Shown here: positions 53,866-64,000 of the stretch, in pieces | Numbering within the stretch: the first letter of the stretch is position 1 | Layout of the letters: the number at the start of each line of letters is the position of its first letter | Assembly (NCBI RefSeq): GCF_048771995.1 | Contig: NC_133027.1 | Coordinates: 6,258,001-6,322,000 of the forward strand | Length of the DNA: 64,000 nt | Direction of reading: 5' to 3' | Source of the DNA: Taeniopygia guttata | Lineage: Eukaryota > Chordata > Aves > Passeriformes > Estrildidae | The notes under the pieces: generated by a model | Databases searched by the model: none | Told to the model about the DNA's origin: nothing | What the model saw: only the letters and a program-made list of their open reading frames with translations | Program-made: the position numbers and the translations under genes

Positions 53866-54816
53866 CTACTTTGTGAAAAACTTGCACTTCACATAGGAGA
53901 GAATCTTCAGCAGTGCCTTTTCTAGCTTGGGATTGCTGAAAATCAGAATAAGGGAATGAATACCTGGAAAAGCACACAGATATATGGATATAAGTATCGT
54001 GGTATTTTCATTCATCATGGAATAAATTATTGACAAGATCAAACATACAAAGTTGATGCTGTACATCACTAAGAAGGAGAGAATAGATTTCATGGCTCTG
54101 ATGTGGGCATCCATGCTGAGGTCCTTCATGGAGTTTGTCTGCATCTTGCACTTGTGTCTCCAGAGAGAAAAGAGAAGGAAAACAGCAGAAAAGATGACTG
54201 CCGTGAATGAAGCAGCATATCCAAAGCCAGCGAGAAAAAAAGATGAGAAAAAATGTTTATCCATTGTGATTCTTGCTTCCCAAAAATTTTCTTGGAAGGT
54301 GAAAGTGAAGTTGCTACTCTGCAGAGTTTCAGTGATGTCATAGATAACAATGCAACTTGCCAAGGCTAAAATCCCTGACCCCAACAAGAGCCAGGGCACC
54401 ATCCTGTCAATTTTTACTTTCAGGTAGATGAAGAACCTGTTCCTGAAATTGGCAATTTTTATGCAGTAGAAACAACAAAGACAGGCTGAAACCCACAAAC
54501 TGGAATAATTAAAAAAGGTTGAGGAAGATGCAAGTACTTGAAATATCGGGCGAACATAAAGGCAATTGGGATAAATTATTGAAAGGAAGTAGTTTACCCA
54601 TGAGAAGCACAAAAAGGAAATCCTGGAGCATCCCAGCAGCAGCAAGATCTTCTCATTAGAGTTCAGGGTTTTCTTTTTGACCCAGGCAATGCAAAGCACA
54701 CAAATGATGAAAGCATTTATCCACATGCCAGCAAACACCTCCAGGGAGATGATGGCCAAAGCCATGGCCCCATATGAAGTGACATTGGATTGCTGGGAAG
54801 AGTGACAAGCTTCCAT
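53866..54816 (-). CDS. Bitter taste receptor type 2, copy 4
   Basis: Intact single-exon TAS2R of 316 aa, beginning MEACHSSQQSNVTSYGAMAL, with KKKTLNSNEK, GCSRISFLCFSWVNYFLS in TM2, ECL2 N-F-T near residue 167, KDLSMDAHIRAMKSILSFL and HSLILIFSNPKLEKALLKIL in TM7, and tail YVKCKFFTK. The TM4-TM5 part (LLLGSGILALASCIV; FLAGFGYAASFTAVIFSAVF) is closest to copy 1. It is the copy nearest MEP1A. Confidence 0.95.
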   Translation of the reverse strand: MEACHSSQQSNVTSYGAMALAIISLEVFAGMWINAFIICVLCIAWVKKKTLNSNEKILLLLGCSRISFLCFSWVNYFLSIIYPNCLYVRPIFQVLASSSTFFNYSSLWVSACLCCFYCIKIANFRNRFFIYLKVKIDRMVPWLLLGSGILALASCIVIYDITETLQSSNFTFTFQENFWEARITMDKHFFSSFFLAGFGYAASFTAVIFSAVFLLFSLWRHKCKMQTNSMKDLSMDAHIRAMKSILSFLVMYSINFVCLILSIIYSMMNENTTILISIYLCAFPGIHSLILIFSNPKLEKALLKILSYVKCKFFTK

Positions 54817-54930
54817 GCTGCAAGCTGGGGAGCAGAGCTGTGCTGGCCAAGGGGCTGTGGCAGCAGAGCCTGAGGCTGGTCAGTGGCTGCTGTTGTGGAG
54901 TGTCAGGGGTGGCAAGAGGAGCTTGAGAGA

Positions 54931-54992
<62 letters not shown>

Positions 54993-55066
54993 GGGCAGCA
55001 GGGCAGGTGCAGGGATGTAAATGTGCTGGGTATCCCCTTACCCGGGGCCAGTGTCACTCTTGACTA
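54817..55066 (-). promoter_or_regulatory. Conserved 5' leader with (CAG)19, copy 4
   Basis: About 19 uninterrupted CAG units on the coding strand (plus-strand CTG from 54932). The flanks match those of the other leaders. Confidence 0.85.
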
Positions 55067-57900
55067 TTTGAATGTTGGTTTTGGGGGGTGTGTTGGGTGA
55101 CACAAACAGCAGAGATGTTTTTCTGTGGTGGAGAGTTCTGTGATTCTGATACTGATCCCTGTTTGATCAGCGTCAGGCCTGAGGATCTGGGTTCTTCTGT
55201 CTCTTTGTCACCAGTGATGATCACTCAGAGTGGAGTTTGCACTGAGCAAAGCACAGCCAGGGCAGTGAGGTGAGTAATCAAGTCAGGGAATCCTATTCTG
55301 AAAAACATTCATATTGATCTGCTCTACCCTTTGTGTTTTGTCTCTTCCTACTAGTCTGTACAGACCAAGAGTATATATAGATATTTTCTAAGTAAAGTAG
55401 TTTAGGGCATTATCTTTGTTGCTATCTGATTTTATATACTATTTTAAGTTTTGAATAATACAGGACTAAAAATAAATGGTACACTGATTTTAAAATCAAA
55501 TGTATCTGTCCTGTATCTTCTTTTACTGGTCCTGAGCTCCAAGTTGACAACATTTCAGACTACATTATAACATGCAATAAAATATTCCACTGGTACCTGA
55601 ACAATGCCCTGAATGTCCAAAAGCCTGCTTGTTTGTCTCAGCACTATCAGTTTATCTCATAAAAGATTATCTCTCTATGACCTTTGCCAAAACTACTCCA
55701 GGCAGGGAATTGTGCTAACAGCTTTCTGCTCTTTCATCCAGGCAGATATTTTTATATATGCTCATATTTTTAATGTACACTTATTCATTCTTTCTATCTA
55801 GAATTACAGATATTTGTAATACTTTAAAAGCAGAGCAACCGCTGTGTTTATCTTCTGCTGTGTATTTCAGCTCTGAATGCTGAAGTTGTTAACCTGGAGG
55901 CATTTCACAAGTTCAGTCTTTTGTTGATTTCAAGCCCTGCAAAGGTAAACAGACTTACCTAAAAATTGGAAAGGTGGATGGGTAATTTTTTTTTTATTAA
56001 AAAATGTGGTTGATGCCAGCTTGATATGAGTGCCAGTTTTTCCAGCCCAGGAGACATTTGTTTTTGTTCTTGCTTTTATGAAGGAAATAAATTTCAGCCA
56101 CATTTCTGTGTCTGAGTTTATCTGTGTTACAGTGGAGTTACAACCAGTGCAAGCAGATTAATAAAAGGTATTATCTGCATTTAGTGACACGAGGTACTGC
56201 CTGTGTCTAGGAATCCAGGGTGGACCTTGCCTGTGGGAATATTGATGCACAGCAGTTTTGGCACTTCATACAAGGTAGTGTAAGAGACCAAAGGGCACCT
56301 GCTGTACTTCCCAGAGTGGAAGAGAAGCAGCTTTTCCCATCTCCAAGATTTTCACAGAACTGCAGCCAATGGAATAATGTGCATGTACTGCTCTCCAGGG
56401 AAGACAAAATGAAACTGGTGCTGGAGTCCCTCTGCTATGGAGACAGGCTGGGAGCTGGGGCTGCTCAGCCTGGAGAAGAGAGGGCTCCAGGGAGACCTTA
56501 GAGCCTAGGGCAGTGCCTAAAAGGCATCCAAGAGACCCCTATGTATATCTATGAAAACAAATAGATGCCCTCAGAATGACTTATCTTTAGACATCTGCTT
56601 TAGGTTCTTGAGTTATTTTAAAGTTAAGAGTGCTAAAACCCAAATGTTTTTTAGACAGCTCTACTTTTGTTTCATTTCTTCTGCTTCCTTTCTCACATCC
56701 GCTGCCAAACATCTGGAAATATGACCTTGGTGCTTTGTTTTGAGTCTCTTTTCTCACCTCTGAAAACAGCCTTGACATGATGTGTCTTGAGGCATGCTTG
56801 TTTTACTTGTAGTAAGACCTGTTCAGCTTAGGTGTCAGCAACAATCATTCCTAAAAGAAAGTGTTGAAGAACATTCATTTGTGTGAGGTGAAGGGTTAGT
56901 GCTCTAGGGCCCTTCTTCTCTAAACAAGAAAAGATCTCTGCACTTTTTCCTCTGCAGTGATATCTCTTATGAATAGATTCCGACTTTGATTTGTTTAGAG
57001 AAAAATACGTTGCTTAGCTTGAAAGACTGACTTCTTTCTAGGACAGGCCCATTTCCTATTTAAAACCTACTTACTCAAGCTCTCTGCCTTGTGCTGTGGG
57101 TAGTGGTGTCATGGCACAAGCCCTTTTCTATCTAATTGCTGAACACAGAGGTGAACATCCTCACATGCATGACTTGGAATTGCAGATGTGAAATTGAAAT
57201 GGAGGAGCAGGATTCTATGCCTAAGCTAGAGGCACTCAGGCACTCCAGGGCACATGGGGGCTGTGGGAATACTGATGTACAGCAAACTAGAGTTTCATGG
57301 AGCCCTTCCTGACCCATGTCCCTGAGAAAGAAGTTAGCAAGATGCAGAACAAGAGTTTATGGTCTGTGAAACCCACCTGGAAGGCCAAGGATTACTGCTG
57401 TAAGTGACTGTTCTGAAGGCAGGGAGTGGCAGGTTGTACATGGAGCATTAGATCTGGGGTGGGATCAGGTGAGGAAAGACATTTCAGGGGATTCATAATC
57501 ATATCTCTTTTACTTCTAATCTTTACAGTGTGGCGTTAATTATTAATTGAAAGCAGAACTGTGCCAAATTCTAATGGCACTGAAGTGCTATAAACCTGGA
57601 ATAATTCTGCTTAAGAGTAATCTGAAACATTTCTGCTTTTCTCCTGTGCAGTCAAGATCATAATGCTGACAGATAACAAACACAGGGGAAGGAGTCAGCA
57701 ACTTTGGGCCAGATGGAGAAGCTGTTATGTAAAGCCTGTGTGGGTCTTTCACCTGCTGCACTGAAGACATGAAGATTCCACATTCCTCTCTGCAATGATC
57801 TGCCAAGTGGACTTAGGTAGCTGACAGGAGCAATGACATTAGGTGCCATCTAGGAGGAAATCTGTTAGAATAATATTTCAAAGGTGGAAAGTCTGATGCT
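55067..57900. other. Spacer between TAS2R array and MEP1A
   Basis: The first 200 bp are the shared TAS2R upstream flank. The rest is AT-rich with one CR1 fragment. No gene is supported. Confidence 0.45.
56405..56515 (+). repeat. CR1 LINE fragment
   Basis: Forward CR1 wording: ggagtccctctgctatggag, acaggctgggagctggggct and gctcagcctggagaagagag. Confidence 0.85.
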
Positions 57901-57901
57901 T

Positions 57902-57988
57902 ATTGGCTGATGCTCCATGGAAAGCCCAGCAACGTGCCCTATATATTGCCAGAGAAGAGAGGGACCAGCTTCTGTTCTCACTGCAAGA
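57902..57988 (+). promoter_or_regulatory. MEP1A core promoter
   Basis: An inverted CCAAT box (ATTGG, 57902-57906) and a TATA box (CTATATAT, 57939-57946) precede the ATG at 57989, giving a probable start near 57970 and a very short leader. Unlike the other promoters in the window it is not a CpG island, which fits a tissue-restricted epithelial gene. Confidence 0.65.
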
Positions 57989-60900
57989 ATGGGCTCCAGC
58001 ATCTTCCCACTCTGCCTGACACTTCTGCTGTGCTCTGTCTATGGTTCTCCACTCTCTGTAAGTAAAACCTGATTCCTACAGGCTCCTCTCAGTCCAGAGG
58101 CATCTCATACCTTATACTGGTTGTATTCCATTCTTCTCCAGGTGGGACAGCTCTCCAGTGAAGCTGGTAAGTGCTGTGTGAGCTGGTTTGAGTTTTGAAG
58201 CATTTCCCTCTACTTGCTGTGAGCCACCACATCCAAACACTTTATGTTTTGACTGTCTTGCAGATGCTGGAGCTGGTGAGGTATTCAAAGACATTCCCCA
58301 AATCAACTTGGGTGAGTTCACACCTAAATTCTCGCAAGGCCTGAAAAGTTGTGAGCATTATGGTGAATTTTCAGTGTTGTCAAGGAGACTGATGGCCAGG
58401 TAGCTCATGGTAACAAGAGAATTAAAATCAAGTGAGCTCAGAATTACCTTTCTCTCTCTGTGACACCTGAATATTTCCAGAAAGAACTCTGCAGTCTCAA
58501 CTGCATTTTATGCCCATCTCCATAAGATTTTTATAAAGTGTTGTAAACATGGAAAACAACTTAGATTGGTCACTGTCCAATTGTGTGACTCTTGTCACTG
58601 CCTGAGAGCAAGCAGAGCTCATCCAAGCTCTACCTATGACCACGGATAATTGTGCCAACACAAAGGCACTGCCAAGAAGACATTGCTAAGAAGTAAATAT
58701 TGAATAGAGACTAGAAACTGCTGTTACTTTTATTATTACCTGTAACTCAGTGTAGAGAGGCTGGTCCTTATTTATTTCCTGTAGATGCCCAAGGACATTA
58801 ACTTTGTATAAGCAGGTTCAATGTGGTTTATGGAATGAAATATATTTGAAATTCATTGACACTATCTTTGATTAAATTCCATTTCAGCTGCTGGACTGGA
58901 CCTCTTTCAGGGTGATATCTTGCTCCCTGTAAGTAATTAAAAGCTTTCTGTTGCTTGTCCTAATTGTTTCAGCTCATCTCGCTACAGTAGATGCATCACC
59001 AACTGTTAATTCCCTTTTCAGAAAGATCAGAGAAATGCCTTAAGAAATGAGGCTTACAGATGGAAGTTCCCCATTCCCTATATTCTGGGTGATGACCTAG
59101 GTAATGCAGATACTTTATTCAGATTTTATCTCCAATCCTTATTTGCACTGCAGTCACTGTGATAAAAAATTCACCTTTTTCAGAACTGTTTCAAATTAAA
59201 AATATTAAACTTCACTAATAACTACTTATTGTAGTCTTGTTTATATCAAAATTATTTTTCTTTCTTCTACAGCTAACACAGCAAACCACAATTTAGTAAA
59301 ATTCAATAATTTATCTTTTCATTCATTTTTCCTTTGGTTCCACATGTGTATCTGTATATATTTTGCCCCTCCAAGGTGAACAAACTGCAATGTCTTAAAG
59401 GTTCTGTCCTTGTTTTCCAGACCTGAATGCCAAAGGAGTCATTCTCCAGGCATTTGAAATGTTCCGCCTGAAGTCCTGCATTGATTTCAAGCCATATGAA
59501 GGAGAAAGAACCTACATTTTCTTTAGCAAACAAGAAGGGTAAGGGTAGTATCAATTTCTGTTTCGTTTTGCTGTGTAGAATCAGCTGGGAACTCATTCCA
59601 TTTTCTAAAGGTTTGGTGTCAGCAGAGAAAAAGAAGCCACCAGGAAGAGAGTGTATTTTATGTTCTTAGACTAAAACCTTGCAAGCAGCTGCTCCCTCTG
59701 CTGTTATTTAGAGGATGAGTTCTGAAGGTGAATCCCAGCCTCTCTGGGTTTTCATCAACTACTTTCACTTTTCCATCTAGGATTCTTTTCCATTTTGATG
59801 AAGACCTCCATGTACATCCTTTTAACTTACCAATAATGTGAATGTGAATAGCTAGAATTTAAGTCTGGAAGTTATTAGAAGATGGGAAGAGAAGAGGAGA
59901 GGAGAGGAGAGGAGAGGAGAGGAGAGGAGAGGAGAGGAGAGGAGAGGAGAGGAGAGGAGAGGAGAGGAGAGGAGAGGAGAGGAGAGGAGAGGAGAGGAGA
60001 GGAGAGGAGAGGAGAGGAGAGGAGAGGAGAGGAGAGGAGAGGAGAGGAGAGGAGAGGAGAGGAGAGGAGAGGAGAGGAGAGGAGAGGAGAGGAGAGGAGA
60101 GGAGAGGAGAGGAGAGGAGAGGAGAGGAGAGGAGAGGAGAGGAGAGGAGAGGAGAGGAGAGGAGAGGAGAGGAGAGGAGAGGAGAGGAGAGGAGAGGAGA
60201 GGAGAGGAGAGGAGAGGAGAGGAGAGGAGAGGAGAGGAGAGGAGAGGAGAGGAGAGGAGAGGAGAGGAGAGGAGAGGAGAGGAGAGGAGAGGAGAGGAGA
60301 GGAGAGGAGAGGAGAGGAGAGGAGAGGAGAGGAGAGGAGAGGAGAGGAGAGGAGAGGAGAGGAGAGGAGAGGAGAGGAGAGGAGAGGAGAGAAGAGGAGA
60401 GAAGAGAAGAGAAGAGAAGAGAAGAGAAGAGAAGAGAAGAGAAGAGAAGAGAAGAGAAGAGAAGAGAAGAGAAGAGAAGAGAAGAGAAGAGAAGAGAAGA
60501 GAAGAGAAGAGAAGAGAAGAGAAGAGAAGAGGATAAGATTATTGTAATATTTCTTATTGCTTTGACATAGCTCTTCTTTAATGAATGGTCTCTCAAAATC
60601 TGAAAGGGTTTTATGCACAGAGATTCAAGTTTTCAAGAACTGAAAGGATTTGTTTCCTACAGCTAAGTATGTTTTGAAAGAAAATGCAGAAAAGCACAAA
60701 AATCTTCTCACTGTATTAGCTGTGAATATTACTTTTTTTCCCAGAAGTTCATGTTTCTGCCTTCAGCTCTTCCTTGAGTATCCTATGACACTTCTCTTAA
60801 AAGTTTACAAGCACCATGATTTTTGACAAGTCAGCGTTGAAGATCTTAATACTAGATATGTACTTTCATACCTCTGGCAAATGCAAAGCATGGTTGCTCT

Positions 60901-63347
60901 TAAAAAGGACCAAATGTTGCTGTTCCAAATACTCCTGGGGTCTTTTCTCCAGCCCAATTTATTGCAAAAACACTCAGCCTGTTTTGATGAATTTACTATA
61001 TCCATGTATATTGTGTGCTTTATGCTTCTTGGCCAAATGGTGGCTGATGCAGGACAAAACTTCTGTGGCTTTCAAAAATGCAGGGTGATCTTCTCTGACA
61101 CAGAAGATAAGTAATGAAGTGATAGTTTCTGGGGGTTAGTCTGCTTTCAGGCTAGAGTATTTTAGAGTATCAAGGCACATGGTCAGCATCCAAGTAATGA
61201 TTTATGTGACTCCTTTAATATTAAAAACTTTTATAATCTTACTCTAAATCCGGTGAGCAGATTGAAAAGTTAAACACAGAGAAGAAAACTACTGAACAGA
61301 GATTAAGCCTCTGTCTTTCGCAGGTGTTGGTCCATGGTGGGGGACCTGCAGACTGGACAGAACCTCTCAATTGGGTCAGGGTGTGACTACAGAGCAATTG
61401 TGGAACATGAGATCCTGCACGCTTTAGGATTTTATCATGAGCAGTCGAGGACAGACCGGGATGACTACGTGAATATCTGGTGGGATGAAATTATTGCAGG
61501 TGGGTTTTATCATTCAAGATAGATTTTGCAAAGTGTAGATTTATCAATATCCCATTTTCACTTCTAGATGTAAAGACCTTCCTAAGGATAGAATTTTAGA
61601 AAATTTAGAATTTCAGTGGGCCACACCTGAGAACATTGTAATTTAAGAAATTTTGGTGCAACTTCTCTGATAAAGCCTGGACATTGGTGAAGGCCAGAAC
61701 AGGGAGGCCCTACTTGGAAATCAGGACTTTTATTTCCCCTTGGCTCTTGGAATGCTCTGTTCTCTTATTTTAAACTAATTACTTGCCATCTGTGAATCTG
61801 TTTCCTTTAATCATGTAATGTAAATTGTAAACTTATTTAGATTATGAGTTTTGAGATAGTTCTTCTGTAGGCAATGCTCTTTCAAAATCTGAAAGGTTTT
61901 TATATTCAGAGATTCCAGCTTTCCTGAAACTGAAAATATTCACTTTGCACATGAAAAAGCCCTTAAAATAATTAGATTGTATGGGAAATATCAAATAGGG
62001 TTCTGTCCTGCTCTCTCCTACCCAGGTGTGTCTGCAGGTTCTTGCCTTCAGGTTTAGTATCACCATATTTAGGAGCTTTATGAGTTTCAGCAAACTCTTC
62101 ACAGTCTCCCTGAGCCCTATACAGTTTTTCCTGTTGTTCTCTGTGAGATCTGATTCTGTATTATATAACAACGATTTATTTGAAGAGGACAAAATAGAAG
62201 AGAGGGGGTTCTTTTAATTTTTGATGAAAGGTGCAATTCAAGTCTCTGTAAGAAAACAATTCCAAGCTCTTATATAATCTCAGGCCTTGAACTGAAGATC
62301 TTTGTGATTTGCAGAAGGGAGGACAACTGTTAAGCAGAGCAAGTGTAATTACCCACCAGCACAGTCATGTGCTGTTTTGTCTTTGAAAAACAGTGCCAAA
62401 TATTCTGATAACATTATTTGCGATAGTAAAAGCTGGCAAGCTCTTTTTACTTCTATACCAAAGCATGTGAAATGGCTCCCTCTCTTTGCCCTAGCACACA
62501 CCTTTCTCTAAGGACAACTCTTTTCACCAAGAAACCATGAGAAACATGTTTCCAAAAGCTATATCAATACAAATATCATATCAATATTGTAAATCTAGGG
62601 TAAAAGTATCTTTCTTTTTTCCCCAGAGATTGCTAGGGCATTATTTATTTCAAAGAAGAACCAAACCTGAAGACACTTCCAGGCTGTCATATTTTTTTCC
62701 TTTGAGTTTCAGGGCCTCTCCTTCTCCATATATGATCTAATACCTGGAAAATGTTTGCATCAATATTCACAGATTCTGGAATGGAGTACATTAGTCCCTA
62801 AACTTAATCCTTCAGGATCATTACTGTTAAACCATTCCTATTAATTCTAATCCATCCTCCTTTATATCCCATTCTTTACAGCTGATTGATGCTCATTTTT
62901 GAATTTACTGAAGTCACCTGCTAGAGCACAGAGCTGCAATCCAAAGGCACTGCTTTGTTGTCCAAATGACAAACACAAATATTGCTAAGTTTTAATATTT
63001 TGTTGTGAAATAATTTCTTTGGGGTATATAATTTGTGCCTTAGAAAACTGTATCCAAGGGGACATGGTAATGCCGTTTCCTTTCCATTTTCTCTAAAAAG
63101 GAAGAATTTTCTGTTCTTTTGCCAGGCCAAGAGCACAATTTTGTGAAGTATGATGACACCTTCATCACTGATCTGAACACCCCCTATGACTACGAATCAT
63201 TGATGCACTATGAACCCCTTTCTTTTAACAAAAATGAAAATGTCCCCACAATCACAGCAAAGATACCAGCATATAATGGCATAATTGGACAACGTCTAGA
63301 CTTCAGTGCCATTGATCTGGAAAGACTGAATCGCATGTACAACTGCA
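57989..63347 (+). CDS. MEP1A: Meprin A subunit alpha, N-terminal part (runs off right edge)
   Basis: Meprin alpha is an astacin-family zinc endopeptidase of intestinal and renal epithelium. Eight exons join in frame: 57989-58057, 58142-58166, 58264-58311, 58888-58928, 59022-59100, 59421-59538, 61324-61499 and 63126-63347, about 259 codons. Exon 1 encodes a signal peptide ([19 protein letters not shown]). The propeptide has [20 protein letters not shown] and the activation site R-N in [12 protein letters not shown]. The catalytic domain has the zinc site [12 protein letters not shown] followed by [14 protein letters not shown] in exon 7, and the Met-turn SLMHYEP in exon 8, ending RLNRMYNC. All residues expected for an active protease are present. 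The MAM, MATH, EGF and membrane parts lie beyond the window. Location next to ANKRD66 matches the mammalian order. Confidence 0.95.
59539..61323 (+). other. MEP1A intron 6
   Basis: It holds the long purine repeat and otherwise no gene. The repeat fills more than a third of the intron. Confidence 0.7.
59884..60533 (+). repeat. 650-bp pure purine tract, (GGAGA)n then (GAAGA)n
   Basis: No pyrimidine occurs on the plus strand across the whole stretch. The first part is about 99 GGAGA units (to near 60390); after a mixed GAAGAGGAGA junction it switches to about 28 GAAGA units. Open frames across it are artefacts of the repeat. Confidence 0.97.
61500..63125 (+). other. MEP1A intron 7
   Basis: AT-rich intron with no other recognisable exon, repeat family or RNA gene. 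Confidence 0.5.
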
Positions 63348-64000
63348 GTAAGTCAGAATTTAACCATGGCAAACAATTTTTTTGGTTATACTTGAGCCAT
63401 GCTGGTTCCCTTCCCTTATATCTCTAAACTCACAAAAACTCTTCTCAAATGTGCTTGAATAAGTATGGGACAGGACCTGTGGTGTGCAGATAAGCACAAT
63501 CAGTTTATTCCCTTCTCATCCCTTTTTGGCTCTTCTCACTGTCATTATTTTAGTAAAGATTGGTCAAGGAAAGTCAAATCATTCACACTTTTTCTTCCAT
63601 GCTGCTCCCAGGAGTTCAGACCTGTATTTGTGTTCTGCCTGTGGTGTGTGGGCAGCCTTGTTGTGCTTTTTTGAGGTGAATGCAACCGCACTTTGTCCTC
63701 CTTTACTGACATTTGGACTTAATCAGATTATTTTGCACCTGAGATTGGCCGGGTCTAGAGTCCCACACTGTCTAGGTGTTTGCTGAGCTGGTTGAAAATG
63801 TTATCACTGATCACTTATTGTTGCTTATGGGAAGTTATTGTCCCCTTGGTGCTGCCAGCAGATGCATCACCTTGAAGGCAAACTCAGCTGAACCAGCCCA
63901 AGGTAAATGGGTGGACTGCCTGGAGTGGAAGGACAGAGCTCAGGTTAATCAATGAGAGAACTGCTATGAAGATCAATAACCTCAGCCGAGGCATAGTTAA
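63348..64000 (+). other. Right edge inside MEP1A intron 8
   Basis: It follows the exon 8 donor (A|GTAAGT). The next MEP1A exon is not reached; nothing else is seen. Confidence 0.5.

Noticed and set aside
59859-60618. 220-250 codon frames across the purine repeat
   Set aside because: A five-base repeat of this kind stays open in several frames on both strands; the proteins are pure repeat.

Overview
The window looks like nuclear DNA from a bird, most likely a songbird. It carries many chicken-repeat-1 (CR1) LINE 3' fragments ending in ATTCTATG-type repeats, short avian-style introns, LTR-type repeats, and a local expansion of bitter taste receptors of the avian TAS2R type. The gene order TDRD6 - PLA2G7 - ANKRD66 - MEP1A is that of human 6p12.3. 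Species cannot be fixed from sequence alone.

Layout. 1-2.5 kb: gene-free, rich in CR1 fragments. 2.58-3.12 kb: GC-rich promoter of TDRD6. 3.12-13.47 kb: TDRD6 on +, one giant exon plus four small 3' exons that I joined in frame. 14.05-15.8 kb: short convergent spacer. 15.8-24.7 kb: PLA2G7 on -, eleven coding exons, interrupted by CR1 fragments. 24.4-25.5 kb: CpG island shared head to head by PLA2G7 and an intact intronless IMP3 (+). 26.6-32.6 kb: intergenic, with an orphan CpG-rich block at 30.6-31.1 kb. 32.6-38.9 kb: ANKRD66 on +, three coding exons. 39.6-55.3 kb: tandem array of four intact single-exon TAS2R genes, all on -, in duplicated units that share a CAG-repeat 5' leader, a 3' flank and LTR-like repeats; one unit also holds a solo LTR with a 6-bp target duplication. 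58.0 kb to the right edge: MEP1A on +, eight exons covering signal peptide, propeptide and the complete astacin catalytic domain; the rest lies outside. A 650-bp unbroken purine tract sits in MEP1A intron 6.

The genes do not form one pathway: TDRD6 is a germ-granule scaffold, PLA2G7 hydrolyses platelet-activating factor, IMP3 acts in U3 snoRNP ribosome biogenesis, ANKRD66 is an uncharacterised ankyrin protein, the TAS2Rs are chemoreceptors and MEP1A is a zinc metalloprotease. The most dynamic part is the TAS2R array, where copy number, patchy sequence identity between copies and triplet-repeat length all vary. No rRNA, tRNA or CRISPR was seen.
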